NCBI GenBank assembly: GCA_021809805.1
Contig: JAJZKA010000012.1
Span: 1 to 44,132 of the forward strand
DNA from: Actinomycetes bacterium
Lineage (GTDB): Bacteria; Actinomycetota; Acidimicrobiia; Acidimicrobiales; Bog-793
DNA: 44,132 nucleotides
Reading direction: 5' to 3'
The notes below the pieces were generated by a model. The model ran no database searches and had not been told where the DNA came from. It was given only the letters and a program-made list of their open reading frames with translations. Of the stretch, positions 36,158 through 44,132 are shown one piece after another (within the stretch, counting starts at the first letter, position 1; each line of letters begins with the position of its first letter). A program made the translations under genes and the position numbers.

Positions 36158-37825
36158 TCATCCCGGTGAAGACCCCTCGCTGATGGCCAATGGGTCACGG
36201 ACATGGAAGCGCGCGACGACGCTGTGCAGCATCGAGTCACCGCGAAGCCGGCGTGCGCGGCCGTGGACAGGTCGGCCATCATCGGTGGGCCCCTCGCTAT
36301 CGGGGGCCGGTGCCTGAAGATCTCGCCACGCCCGGCCGAGCCCGAGGACTCGATCGCCTGGCGTGTCCGCCAGCACCGCGACCTTCCCCGCACGCTCGCG
36401 CACCGGCACCGTCGCCTCGATGACACAGCCGTGTCCGGGCTCAGCGGTGATGCGCAGCGCGCCCCCAACGAGCTGGGCGCGTTCGGCCATGCCGCGCAGT
36501 CCAAGGTGTGAGGCCTGCCACTCGCCGGCGACCTGGTCGGGAACAAAGCCGATCCCGTCGTCGCGCACCTCGAGGCGGACCACGTCGGCCCCGAAGCTCA
36601 GCGTGAGCCGCACCGAGCTCGCCTCGGCGTGGCGCTCGACGTTGCTCAGCGCTTCCTGGCCGATGCGGAAGACCGTGAGCTCGACGTCACCGTCCAAGCG
36701 GCGCGGCTTTCCCTCGAGGTCGAGCTTGGTCTTGAGCCCTGCGCGACTCCCCACCTCGTCGAGCAGGCGGGCGAGCGTGGGGACGAGACCGAGATGCTCG
36801 AGCGCGGGAGGCCGCAGCCCACGCAGGATCTCGCGCAGTTCGGTGACGATCACCTCGGTGAGCTCGCGTGCGTCGGCGAGCTCGCTGCGCACGGGACCCG
36901 ACACCTCCTCGACCTCCTCGACGAAGTCGAGCGTCCGGCACAGCTGCACCAGGCGCTGCACGGGGCCGTCGTGGAGCTCCTGGGCGACCCGACGGCGCTC
37001 GTCCTCCTGCGCGCCAAGCACGTGACGGGCGTACGTCGCGGCCTCCTGCTCGCGGCGCATCTCCTCGGTGAGGTTCTCGATGACCACCTGCATCTGCACC
37101 TCGCCGCGCCGACTGCGCAACCGGCTCGGCACCGCCCGGAGGCGCGCGCCCTGCTCAGGCGCGCCAATAAGGGCGACGTTCCCCTCGAGCAGCGGCGCGG
37201 CGCTCGCACCGAACAGCTCCTCGAGTGGCCGTCCGACGATCGCGGCCCTCGAGGGTGGGATGGGGGCCGACGCAAACCTGCTCGGATCCGGCGCGCCGAG
37301 CAGGCGGCGGGCCGCATCGTTGACCTCCCGCACCACGCCATTGCCGTCGAGCAGCAGGATCGGTGCGGCATTGGCCTCGAACAGATCGCGGTATCGGTCA
37401 CGCGCGCTTTGTTCAACCGCCATCCGCCAGCCGACGAAGACGGCGACCGCATCGAGGATGAGCATCATCACGAGATCGGTGCCTGCGTCGTGAAGGCGGT
37501 GATCGCCGAGGTCCACGGCGATATCGCCGATGGCGATCAGCACGGTCACCAGCCCTCCGGTCAGCAGCGAGCCCGCCACCCCAAAGTTCAGCGCCGCGTA
37601 CATGATCGGTACGAGGAAGCACGCCTCGACGGCAAGGTCGAGCACCGAACCCGACGGGGTCGTGCCGGGGCGACCGGTCAGCAACTCGTTGCCGACGAAG
37701 ATGCCCACGACGAGCGCCTCGACAAGCAGGATGCGCGGATTGGCAAGCCAGCGGACGCGCCGAATTGCCGCCAGGACCGTCCTCGGCACGCTGGGATCGG
37801 GCGCGCGCGGCTGTGACCCTTTCAT
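36158..37825 (-). CDS. NarL-type sensor histidine kinase (TM region, PAS, HisKA_3, HATPase_c)
   Basis: EDERRRVAQELHDGPVQRLVQLCRTLDFVEEV; PAS ANAAPILLLDGNGVVREVNDAARRLLG; GQEALSNVERHAEASSVRLTL..DDGIGF..HLGLRGMAERAQLVGG. Its ATG overlaps the upstream TGA (ATGA). Confidence 0.93.
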   Translation of the reverse strand: MKGSQPRAPDPSVPRTVLAAIRRVRWLANPRILLVEALVVGIFVGNELLTGRPGTTPSGSVLDLAVEACFLVPIMYAALNFGVAGSLLTGGLVTVLIAIGDIAVDLGDHRLHDAGTDLVMMLILDAVAVFVGWRMAVEQSARDRYRDLFEANAAPILLLDGNGVVREVNDAARRLLGAPDPSRFASAPIPPSRAAIVGRPLEELFGASAAPLLEGNVALIGAPEQGARLRAVPSRLRSRRGEVQMQVVIENLTEEMRREQEAATYARHVLGAQEDERRRVAQELHDGPVQRLVQLCRTLDFVEEVEEVSGPVRSELADARELTEVIVTELREILRGLRPPALEHLGLVPTLARLLDEVGSRAGLKTKLDLEGKPRRLDGDVELTVFRIGQEALSNVERHAEASSVRLTLSFGADVVRLEVRDDGIGFVPDQVAGEWQASHLGLRGMAERAQLVGGALRITAEPGHGCVIEATVPVRERAGKVAVLADTPGDRVLGLGRAWRDLQAPAPDSEGPTDDGRPVHGRARRLRGDSMLHSVVARFHVRDPLAISEGSSPG

Positions 37826-38475
37826 CCCTGGGTTCGGCGCTCCGCGCCGGGGGCGGCCACGAGATCGTGGCGCATCGCGAAGAGCACGACTTCGGTGCGC
37901 GAGCTGACTTGGCACTTCTCAAAGATGTGGTGGAGATGCCCCTCGACGGTGCGTCGGCTGATGCCGAGGCGGCTCGCGATGCGCTGGTTCGACAGCCCCT
38001 CGGCGAGCAGCTGCACCACTTCGACCTCGCGGGCGGTCAACGCGTTGACGTCATCGCTCCGGCCGGCCGGTAGGCGCGGCGAGACTCCCACGTCGAAGAC
38101 GAAACTGCCCGAGTGCACCGCCCGCACCGCATCGATGAGCTTTTCGGGTCGGGCGGTCTTCAACAGGTAGCCCGCGGCCCCTGCCTCGAGCATCGCCTCC
38201 ACGTACTCCGGGTCACCGAAGGCCGACAACGCAAGGACTCGCGAAGCGGGGCAGCGCCGGGAGATCTCGGCGGCGACATCGACGCCGTTGCGCCCGGGCA
38301 GGAAGATGTCGAGGATCACCACGTCGGGCTCGAGCGCCGCAACGACGTCTGCGGCCAGGTCCCCACGCTCGGCCTCGCCCACCACGGCGATATCGCCGCG
38401 GCGCTCCAGGATGTGGCGCGTCCCCTCGCGGGTCATTGAGTGGTCGTCGACGAGAACGACGCGAATCGCTCGGCT
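37822..38475 (-). CDS. NarL/FixJ-family response regulator (REC + LuxR HTH)
   Basis: IRVVLVDDHSMTREGTRHILERRGDIAVVGEA, PDVVILDIFLPGRNGVDV, LTAREVEVVQLLAEGLSNQRIASRLGISRRTVEGHLHHIFEKCQV. Start approximate; the ORF extends to 38619. Confidence 0.92.
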   Translation of the reverse strand, partial: SRAIRVVLVDDHSMTREGTRHILERRGDIAVVGEAERGDLAADVVAALEPDVVILDIFLPGRNGVDVAAEISRRCPASRVLALSAFGDPEYVEAMLEAGAAGYLLKTARPEKLIDAVRAVHSGSFVFDVGVSPRLPAGRSDDVNALTAREVEVVQLLAEGLSNQRIASRLGISRRTVEGHLHHIFEKCQVSSRTEVVLFAMRHDLVAAPGAERRTQG

Positions 38476-38768
38476 GGCCACCGGCTCGGTCGCTCCCTCG
38501 ATGCCACCCCGCCCTCCGGCGTGCAGCCGCACGGCAACCGCCGCCCGCCTCACCGGATGCTCCCGGTGTTGCGACGCGGGGCGAGCGGCAGGCGCGCAGG
38601 TGGAATCACCGGGGTGCAATTTCCGAGCGGCACCGCGGGTCGGCCCGCTTGTGGGCGACCCCGCACCCGACCAGGGTGGTCACGCAAGCTCCGAACGGGC
38701 GCCGGGCGCGTGCAAGCCCGACCGCCCCCGGCGATCGCGACATGGCGCGACGAGGAGGAAGTGGACCG

Positions 38769-39254
38769 ATGCAGAGCGTCCGGACGGCCGATCGCCGGGG
38801 GGCGGCGCGCCATTCCGAGGGGACCGCCCGCTGGTGGCAGCGGCGTCCTGGTGACCCTGTCCTCGTCTCCCGGCGTGTGGCGCGCCGACTCGGTCGGCGG
38901 TTCCGCGCGATCGAGCATGAAGTCGCTGCGGAGCGGGCGGCGGCGGGTCTCGCAAAGCTCAATGAGCTCTCCTCCGCCGGCACCCGTGTCCTCGCGATCA
39001 ATGGCGCACCCGCCCGAGCGCGCTCGGGTCGGGTGCAGGCAACGCTCGTTACGGCGGCCGGGACGTGCCTCGTGCTGCGCGACGTCGCCGTCGAGCAGCT
39101 CGAGGCGGTACGAGCCCGCGTCGAGCAAGAGCCGCTCGAGATCGGCGGCGGCGCCATGCCCGGTGAGCGCGTCGTGGTCGTCCTCTCGGGACGCCGCGGA
39201 ACGTGTCACCTGAGCGGCAGCCGCCTCGAGGTGATCGCCCGATCCGCACCCTGA
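38769..39254 (+). CDS. Hypothetical protein (about 161 aa)
   Basis: SD-like gaggagg before ATG 38769; C-terminus GRVQATLVTAAGTCLVLRDVAVEQLEAVRARVEQEPLEIGGGAMPGERVVVVLSGRRGTCHLSGSRLEVIARSAP. No family recognised. Confidence 0.5.
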   Translation: MQSVRTADRRGAARHSEGTARWWQRRPGDPVLVSRRVARRLGRRFRAIEHEVAAERAAAGLAKLNELSSAGTRVLAINGAPARARSGRVQATLVTAAGTCLVLRDVAVEQLEAVRARVEQEPLEIGGGAMPGERVVVVLSGRRGTCHLSGSRLEVIARSAP

Positions 39255-39268
39255 CGGCGCGTTCCGCA

Positions 39269-41656
39269 TTACCGCCCGCCCGACTCGACGCGCGAGGCGA
39301 GCGCCCGATCGACGACCTTCAGCGCCGCCGATGCGTCGACGTCGTGCGCGTCAGTGCCGATCCGCTCGACCAGCTCGGCGCGAGCCGCCACGAGGAGGTC
39401 GCGGCGGCCACCGGCGAAGCGGAGCAGGCGGTGGCCCGCCATCGCGGCACTCGCTGATGGCGCCAAGGCTCGGGCGTGCGCGGCAAGATCGCTCCGCGAG
39501 GGCGCCGGCAGCAGCACGCCGGCGATCTCGTCCGCAAGGCCCGCCAATTGCGACGCCGCGTCGCCGGGAGCGAGTACCGCCTCGGCCACGACTTCCGCCC
39601 CATTGCCCTCGAGCGCCGCGCGCAAGATCGCCGGCGCCTTCCTCGGCGCGACCCCATAGGTGCAAAACGTCGCAAACTTGCGGGCACCAAGGCTCGGCAA
39701 CCCCTCCAGCCATCGCCGCGTGGGACGCGCGGGCTGGACGCCTGCGACCACAAAGCCCTCCACCCAGGTGCCCACCACCACGAGGTCGGCGGCCGCGATC
39801 TCGGCCAGACCGACCGCGGCGAGCCGCTGCAGGTTGACACTGAGGCCCCGCGCGTCGAGCTCGTGGGCAAGCGCGGTCGCCGCGCGCTCGGTGCGACCGC
39901 CGCGGCTCTCATAGGCAATGAGAACGGCGGGCTCGCGTCCGGGCACCGCATGGGGGTGCCGCGACGGGCGTTGCTCAAGGATGGACTGCGCGGCACGGCG
40001 CCCCTGGGCCATCGCCTCGACGACCGTCGCCGGCCCGACGAGCGCGTCGCCGGCCACCCAGACCCGCTCCCCTGCTCCGAGCCCGGCAGACAGTCGGCCG
40101 ACCTCACGCCCGAGCGCGAGCGTGCCGACGGGCTGGTGGCGGGCAAAGGGCGGTGCGCCACCGGCCAGCAATCCGCTCGCCTGCCACTCGCGTGGCGGGA
40201 TCCCGCGGGCCCGGCGGCGCAGCGGCGCCCCGGGGACCAGTGGCGCGAACCCCTGATCGAGGCGATAGCCCATCGCCATCACGACGAGATCGACCTCCAG
40301 GGTCGCCGCGCCGTGCTGGACCACCTTTGGCGCCTTGTTGGCTTTGTCCTGGCGAGTGCGGCTGAGCACGGCAAGGCGGACCTTTCCTTCAAGGCCCTCC
40401 AGGCGCTCGAGCGTCGAGCAGAAGCGGATCTCCACGCCTTCTTCGGCGGCCTCGGTCAGCTCGTCAGGACGCACCGGAGCAAAGCGACGGTCCATCCAGT
40501 CCACGCAGATCGCCCGGTGGCCAAAGCGCCGCGCCAGGCGAGCGACGTCCATCGCCGTGTTGCCCGCCCCGAGCACGAGGACCGTCGCGGGCCGCCCGTC
40601 GGTGGTCTCGAGCAGGTCGAGCTCGCGCCCTTCAGCAAGTGCAAGGTGCGCGCGGGTCAAAAAGCGAGTCGCGTCGCAGACGCCTTCGAGCTCCCCGCCA
40701 GGCACCGGCAGTCGCAGTGGCACCCCTGCACCATGGGCGAGGACCACGGCGTCGTGGTGACGCAGCAGCGTGGCCACCTGGTCGGGCGCGACCTCGCTCT
40801 CGCAGCGCAGGTCGACCCCAGCCTCGCACAAGGCCGCCCAGGGGCGCTCCGCCACGGCGGCGGGCAGGGTGAACTCGGGAATCCCCCAGACGAGGAGGCC
40901 CCCCGGGCGCTCGGACTTCTCATAGACGGTCACCGCCGCACCCGAGCGCACGAGCTCGTAGGCCGCACCGATCCCGGCGGGCCCGCTGCCGATGATGCCG
41001 ACCGACATTCCCTCGCCCCGCTGGTCGACGGGCACCGGTGCAGGCACCGGCGCGTGGTCGGCGATGAAGCGCTCGAGCGCCCCGATCGCCACCGGGGCGC
41101 CGCCGGCGAGCGACCAGCTGCAGGACCCCTCGCACTGCACGGCCTGGTCGCAGACGCGCGAGCACACGTCGGGGAGGAAGGTCGTGCGCGAGAGCACGGT
41201 GTGTGCGGTCTCGAGATCGCCCGCGGCAAGCGCCCGGACGAAGCCAGGAATGTCGTTGTGGACCGGGCATCCCCGCACACAGGTCGGGTCCGGGCAGTCC
41301 AGACAGCGGCTCGCCTCGGCACGCGCGGCCTCCAGGCTCGAGATCCCCGGGCGGGTCTCTTCGCGCGAGCCCAGCAAGGACTCGGGATGGTGCGGGGCGA
41401 GGACGACCCGCTCGTCGACGAGCAGCGGCCCGTCGACGGTGATGGCAGCAAAGGGGCAGGTGCGAACGCACTGGCGGCAGCCCACGCAGCGCGCCTCGTC
41501 GACCTGGGCGATCCATCGCGCCAGATCCATCGACAACGCGGCGGCCGGGCAGCGCACCACGCACTCCTGACAACCCGCACAGCGGTCGCTCAGCACCTCG
41601 ACGTGCGGGTGTGCCCACTGCGCCGGGTCGGCGATGCGGTTTTCGGTGACGGTCAC
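39269..41656 (-). CDS. Multidomain redox protein: 2x[4Fe-4S] ferredoxin + GltD-like FAD/NAD(P)H oxidoreductase + flavodoxin-like C-terminus
   Basis: CAGCQECVVRCP, CVGCRQCVRTCP; CLDCPDPTCVRGCPVHNDIPGF..CSRVCDQAVQCEGSC; GIIGSGPAGIGAAYELVRSG; VLVLGAGNTAMDVARLARRFG; VWVAGDALVGPATVVEAMAQGRRAA; AVLIAYESRGGRTERAATALAHEL..DLVVVGTWVEGF. Confidence 0.87.
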   Translation of the reverse strand: MTVTENRIADPAQWAHPHVEVLSDRCAGCQECVVRCPAAALSMDLARWIAQVDEARCVGCRQCVRTCPFAAITVDGPLLVDERVVLAPHHPESLLGSREETRPGISSLEAARAEASRCLDCPDPTCVRGCPVHNDIPGFVRALAAGDLETAHTVLSRTTFLPDVCSRVCDQAVQCEGSCSWSLAGGAPVAIGALERFIADHAPVPAPVPVDQRGEGMSVGIIGSGPAGIGAAYELVRSGAAVTVYEKSERPGGLLVWGIPEFTLPAAVAERPWAALCEAGVDLRCESEVAPDQVATLLRHHDAVVLAHGAGVPLRLPVPGGELEGVCDATRFLTRAHLALAEGRELDLLETTDGRPATVLVLGAGNTAMDVARLARRFGHRAICVDWMDRRFAPVRPDELTEAAEEGVEIRFCSTLERLEGLEGKVRLAVLSRTRQDKANKAPKVVQHGAATLEVDLVVMAMGYRLDQGFAPLVPGAPLRRRARGIPPREWQASGLLAGGAPPFARHQPVGTLALGREVGRLSAGLGAGERVWVAGDALVGPATVVEAMAQGRRAAQSILEQRPSRHPHAVPGREPAVLIAYESRGGRTERAATALAHELDARGLSVNLQRLAAVGLAEIAAADLVVVGTWVEGFVVAGVQPARPTRRWLEGLPSLGARKFATFCTYGVAPRKAPAILRAALEGNGAEVVAEAVLAPGDAASQLAGLADEIAGVLLPAPSRSDLAAHARALAPSASAAMAGHRLLRFAGGRRDLLVAARAELVERIGTDAHDVDASAALKVVDRALASRVESGGR

Positions 41657-41667
41657 GGATTCCCCTC

Positions 41668-43230
41668 CTACGGCGCAGCGTGCATGGCGACGTACAGAAC
41701 ACTGGCCAGCAGGCCGAAAGCGGCGGCGAGCCCGACGGCGCTGAAGCGAGCCAAGAGCGGCCGGGTGGCGATCGCCGTCAGCTCACGGCCCGAGATGCGC
41801 CAGCTGGTCCACATCGCCGCCAACGTGCCGATGGCGATGACGACCACCTGGATGGCGACAATGCCCGATCCGGTGGCGATGCTCGTGTGGTAGAGCAACG
41901 AATGGGTGGACCCCGCACCGAAGAAGTGGCCCACGGCGGGCACCACGCGGGGGGAGTGCAGCAAGAACTTCGGGAGCTGGCGGGCGAAGTAATCAGCACC
42001 CACCACCGGCACGATGCCGTACATCAACGGCTGGAAGAAGCTCCGGAACGCGCTGGTCCGCTCGAGAAACGTCCCGGGCCGGTCCAGGTTCATGTCGCGC
42101 CGGCCGAGGGCGAGCTGGATCACCTTGGCCAGACCTGCCGTCACCGCCGCCGCGAGGCCGATGAGGCCGAGGTAGTCGATCGGGTTGGGGTACTGGGGAA
42201 AGTGCGTGTAGCGGTTCAGCCAGGAGTCCAGCCTGGCGTAGAGGTTGAGGGCGTTGAACTGCTGGAAGACGACGAGGCCCCAAAGCAACGCGATCGCCCA
42301 TGCCACATCGATGCGCCGTCTCGTTGGCGCCACGATCGAGGTGAGCGGCTTTTGCACGTACAACCCGATGTTGTCGCTCGGACAGGCCTTGTAGCACTCG
42401 CTGCACAGCCCGCAGGCCAGGTTCGAGTCCGCGCTCCCCGGCCAGGTGTACCAAGGGCAGCCATAGCCGGACTCACCGCCGCGCATGCAGTCCTTGGTGT
42501 TGCACGACAGGCAGACCTGGCGATCCCGGGTGCGAAATCCCGCCACCGAGCCGATCCCGCCGACCGTGCCGATCACTGCCGACAGCGGGCAGATGTAGCG
42601 GCAGAAGGTCCGGCGGTCGAAGAGCAAGAAGAACGTGAGCGCGCTCGCCACGATGCCGAGCACCATGAGGCTCGTCGCGACGGGGTTGCCCGGTCCGGCG
42701 ATGTTGAAGAACTCCTCGATCCAGGTGAGGAGCAAGAACGAGCCGACCGAGAGCAAGAAGCCATAGCGGGCGATCGGCTCGGGGAGGGTGCGACCGAGGC
42801 CGAGGCGGTGCTGGGTTCGCCGCCAGAAGCTGCGGCGCTGTATCCATTCGGCGAAGCCTCCGAACGGGCACATCACACACCAGGCCCGGCCGACGACCAC
42901 CATCATCACGAAGACGAGGCAGAACCACACGTACCACGTGATGGCCGTGCCGAAGTTGAGCCCCGGCACCACGCTGCCGAGCACGCCGACGAAGATCACG
43001 AGCCAGAAGATCAGCTGGTTCGGCAGAATGAGGAAGAACTGAAACTTGCGACTCCTCAGCAGCCGCGCAATGTGCGGATTTCGAGCGAGGTCCCAACCCC
43101 GGGGCGGATCGCTCGGCCCGAAGCGTTGCTCCATGCCCCGCGACTCGCGCGGTCGCAGGCGAACGGCGACTGCGACCGGATCGGCACGCGGCGGCAACGA
43201 TTGCTCGGATCGCTCCTCGAGCAGTGTCAT
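41668..43230 (-). CDS. NosR/NirI/NapH-like membrane polyferredoxin (4Fe-4S binding protein)
   Basis: CVMCPFGGFAEW, CRYICPLSAVIGT, CLSCNTKDCMRGGESGYGCPW, CGLCSECYKACPSDNIGLYVQKP, with several TM segments. Confidence 0.87.
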   Translation of the reverse strand: MTLLEERSEQSLPPRADPVAVAVRLRPRESRGMEQRFGPSDPPRGWDLARNPHIARLLRSRKFQFFLILPNQLIFWLVIFVGVLGSVVPGLNFGTAITWYVWFCLVFVMMVVVGRAWCVMCPFGGFAEWIQRRSFWRRTQHRLGLGRTLPEPIARYGFLLSVGSFLLLTWIEEFFNIAGPGNPVATSLMVLGIVASALTFFLLFDRRTFCRYICPLSAVIGTVGGIGSVAGFRTRDRQVCLSCNTKDCMRGGESGYGCPWYTWPGSADSNLACGLCSECYKACPSDNIGLYVQKPLTSIVAPTRRRIDVAWAIALLWGLVVFQQFNALNLYARLDSWLNRYTHFPQYPNPIDYLGLIGLAAAVTAGLAKVIQLALGRRDMNLDRPGTFLERTSAFRSFFQPLMYGIVPVVGADYFARQLPKFLLHSPRVVPAVGHFFGAGSTHSLLYHTSIATGSGIVAIQVVVIAIGTLAAMWTSWRISGRELTAIATRPLLARFSAVGLAAAFGLLASVLYVAMHAAP

Positions 43231-43285
43231 CGCATTCCCCCTCTAGGTAAAAACCTGTCTGCCCACGTATCTGCACGCAGGATCG

Positions 43286-43307
43286 TTATACGTAGATTTA
43301 CCTATAA
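43286..43307. promoter_or_regulatory. Inverted repeat TTATACGTA-GATT-TACCTATAA, candidate CRP/FNR-type or other dimeric-regulator site
   Basis: 9-bp arms matching 8/9 with 4-bp spacer, in an AT-rich stretch 56 bp upstream of the polyferredoxin start codon. Confidence 0.5.
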
Positions 43308-43597
43308 CATCAAGTTGGCCGCTCAAGATAGGAGTTCAGCCACCCTCGGGACCTCCGTCATCGGGAAAGGGACCAAAGTCCTCCGCCCACACTGGCTTTC
43401 GGAACGCCGCGTCTTTTAAAAAGTCCTCTATTTCGCAGCGGGGGCGCACCGCCGGTACCCGAAGCAGCGGGCCCAGGTTGACGGCGCTGCAACGTGGGAG
43501 CTGGCGTGTCCGCCCTGCCGATCTGGCCGGCTCCTTGCCACCTCAATGGCGGCCGTTCATGTTGAGTGTCCCCGTCATGTTTCCACGACGCGGGCGC

Positions 43598-44132
43598 ATG
43601 AACCACCGCATCGTGATCATCGGCGGCGGGACCGCCGGCCTCAGCGTCGCTGCTCGATGGCGACGCCTCGGGATGCGGGACGTCGCGCTCGTCGAGCCCG
43701 CCAGCACCCACTGCTACCAGCCGCTCTTCAGGTTCGTCGGCGCGGCCGCCGTCCCCCTCTCACGCAGCGCGCGGAGTGAGGTCGACCTCGTTCCCCAGGG
43801 TGTCGCGTGGATCCGCGACGCGGTCGCGGCCAACGATCCCTCCGAGCGCCTCCTGCAGAGCGAGAGCGGCGCACGGATTCGCGACGACGCCTTTGGTGCT
43901 CACCTTGGGGTGGAGCTCGCCTGGGACCTCGTGCCCGGGCTCTCCCAGGTCATGGCGAGCCCGGCTGCCAGCTCCAACGACGCGGCCGGCCTCGCCGACA
44001 ACACGCGTCGGCTGATCGAGCGCTTCGAAGGCGCCAGCGCGCTCTTCTGCGCCCCGGGCAACGCCCATCACGTGCCCCGGCGCCCCGCAGAAGGCCGCTC
44101 ATCTCGCGAGCGGCTTCTGGCACGGCCACGGG
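43598..44132 (+). pseudogene. Sulfide:quinone oxidoreductase-like FAD protein; runs off the window and appears frameshifted
   Basis: MNHRIVIIGGGTAGLSVAARWRRLGMRDVALVEPASTHCYQPLFRFVGAAAVPLSR then ..VELAWDLVPGL. CPGAPQKAAHLASGFWHGHG is found only after a frame change near 44061. Confidence 0.65.

Noticed and set aside
39476-41893. Very long antisense ORF (805 aa, +) opposite the fused oxidoreductase; similar shadows at 32972-35062 (-), 41680-43419 (+), 23552-25630 (+), 13368-14591 (+)
   Set aside because: High-GC shadow frames mirror genuine genes with clear motifs on the other strand; their translations are low-complexity with no family motifs.
1-44132. CRISPR array, tRNA or rRNA genes
   Set aside because: No regularly spaced repeats longer than the 19-bp triplet at 31896, and no cloverleaf or rRNA signature noticed by eye; a tRNAscan/Infernal run would settle this.

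Overview
This is a 44 kb window of a high-GC, actinobacterial-looking chromosome; an acidophilic Acidimicrobiia-like host is only a guess. All calls come from reading the sequence and the ORF track. No searches were run. The left part (0-17 kb) is accessory and scarred. It holds a GNAT gene next to a CDP-alcohol phosphatidyltransferase gene, an enolase-superfamily gene divergent from a GntR/FCD regulator, an IS1380 remnant, and a translationally coupled GT4 / alpha-alpha-toroid / GH130 operon followed by a 39-aa Lys-rich microprotein missed by the ORF track. It also holds a second, decayed copy of the GNAT/phosphatidyltransferase segment that truncates a GT2 gene, a secreted G1 (eqolisin) peptidase, and an intact IS630-type element. 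I could delimit that element by TIRs and a TA duplication. It lies exactly in the eqolisin stop codon and carries a 116-aa passenger ORF. The middle (17-36 kb) is mostly ordinary metabolism and transport. The exceptions are a 626-aa AlaRS without the C-Ala domain that resembles CPR-type enzymes, and a DODA-type dioxygenase/MarR pair with a perfect 13-bp-arm operator-like palindrome. The right end (36-44 kb) has a NarL-type two-component system and a candidate redox module: a ferredoxin-GltD-flavodoxin fusion of 795 aa, a NosR/NirI-like membrane polyferredoxin behind a 9-4-9 palindrome, and a divergent SQR-like gene with apparent frameshifts. No CRISPR array, rRNA or tRNA was recognised.
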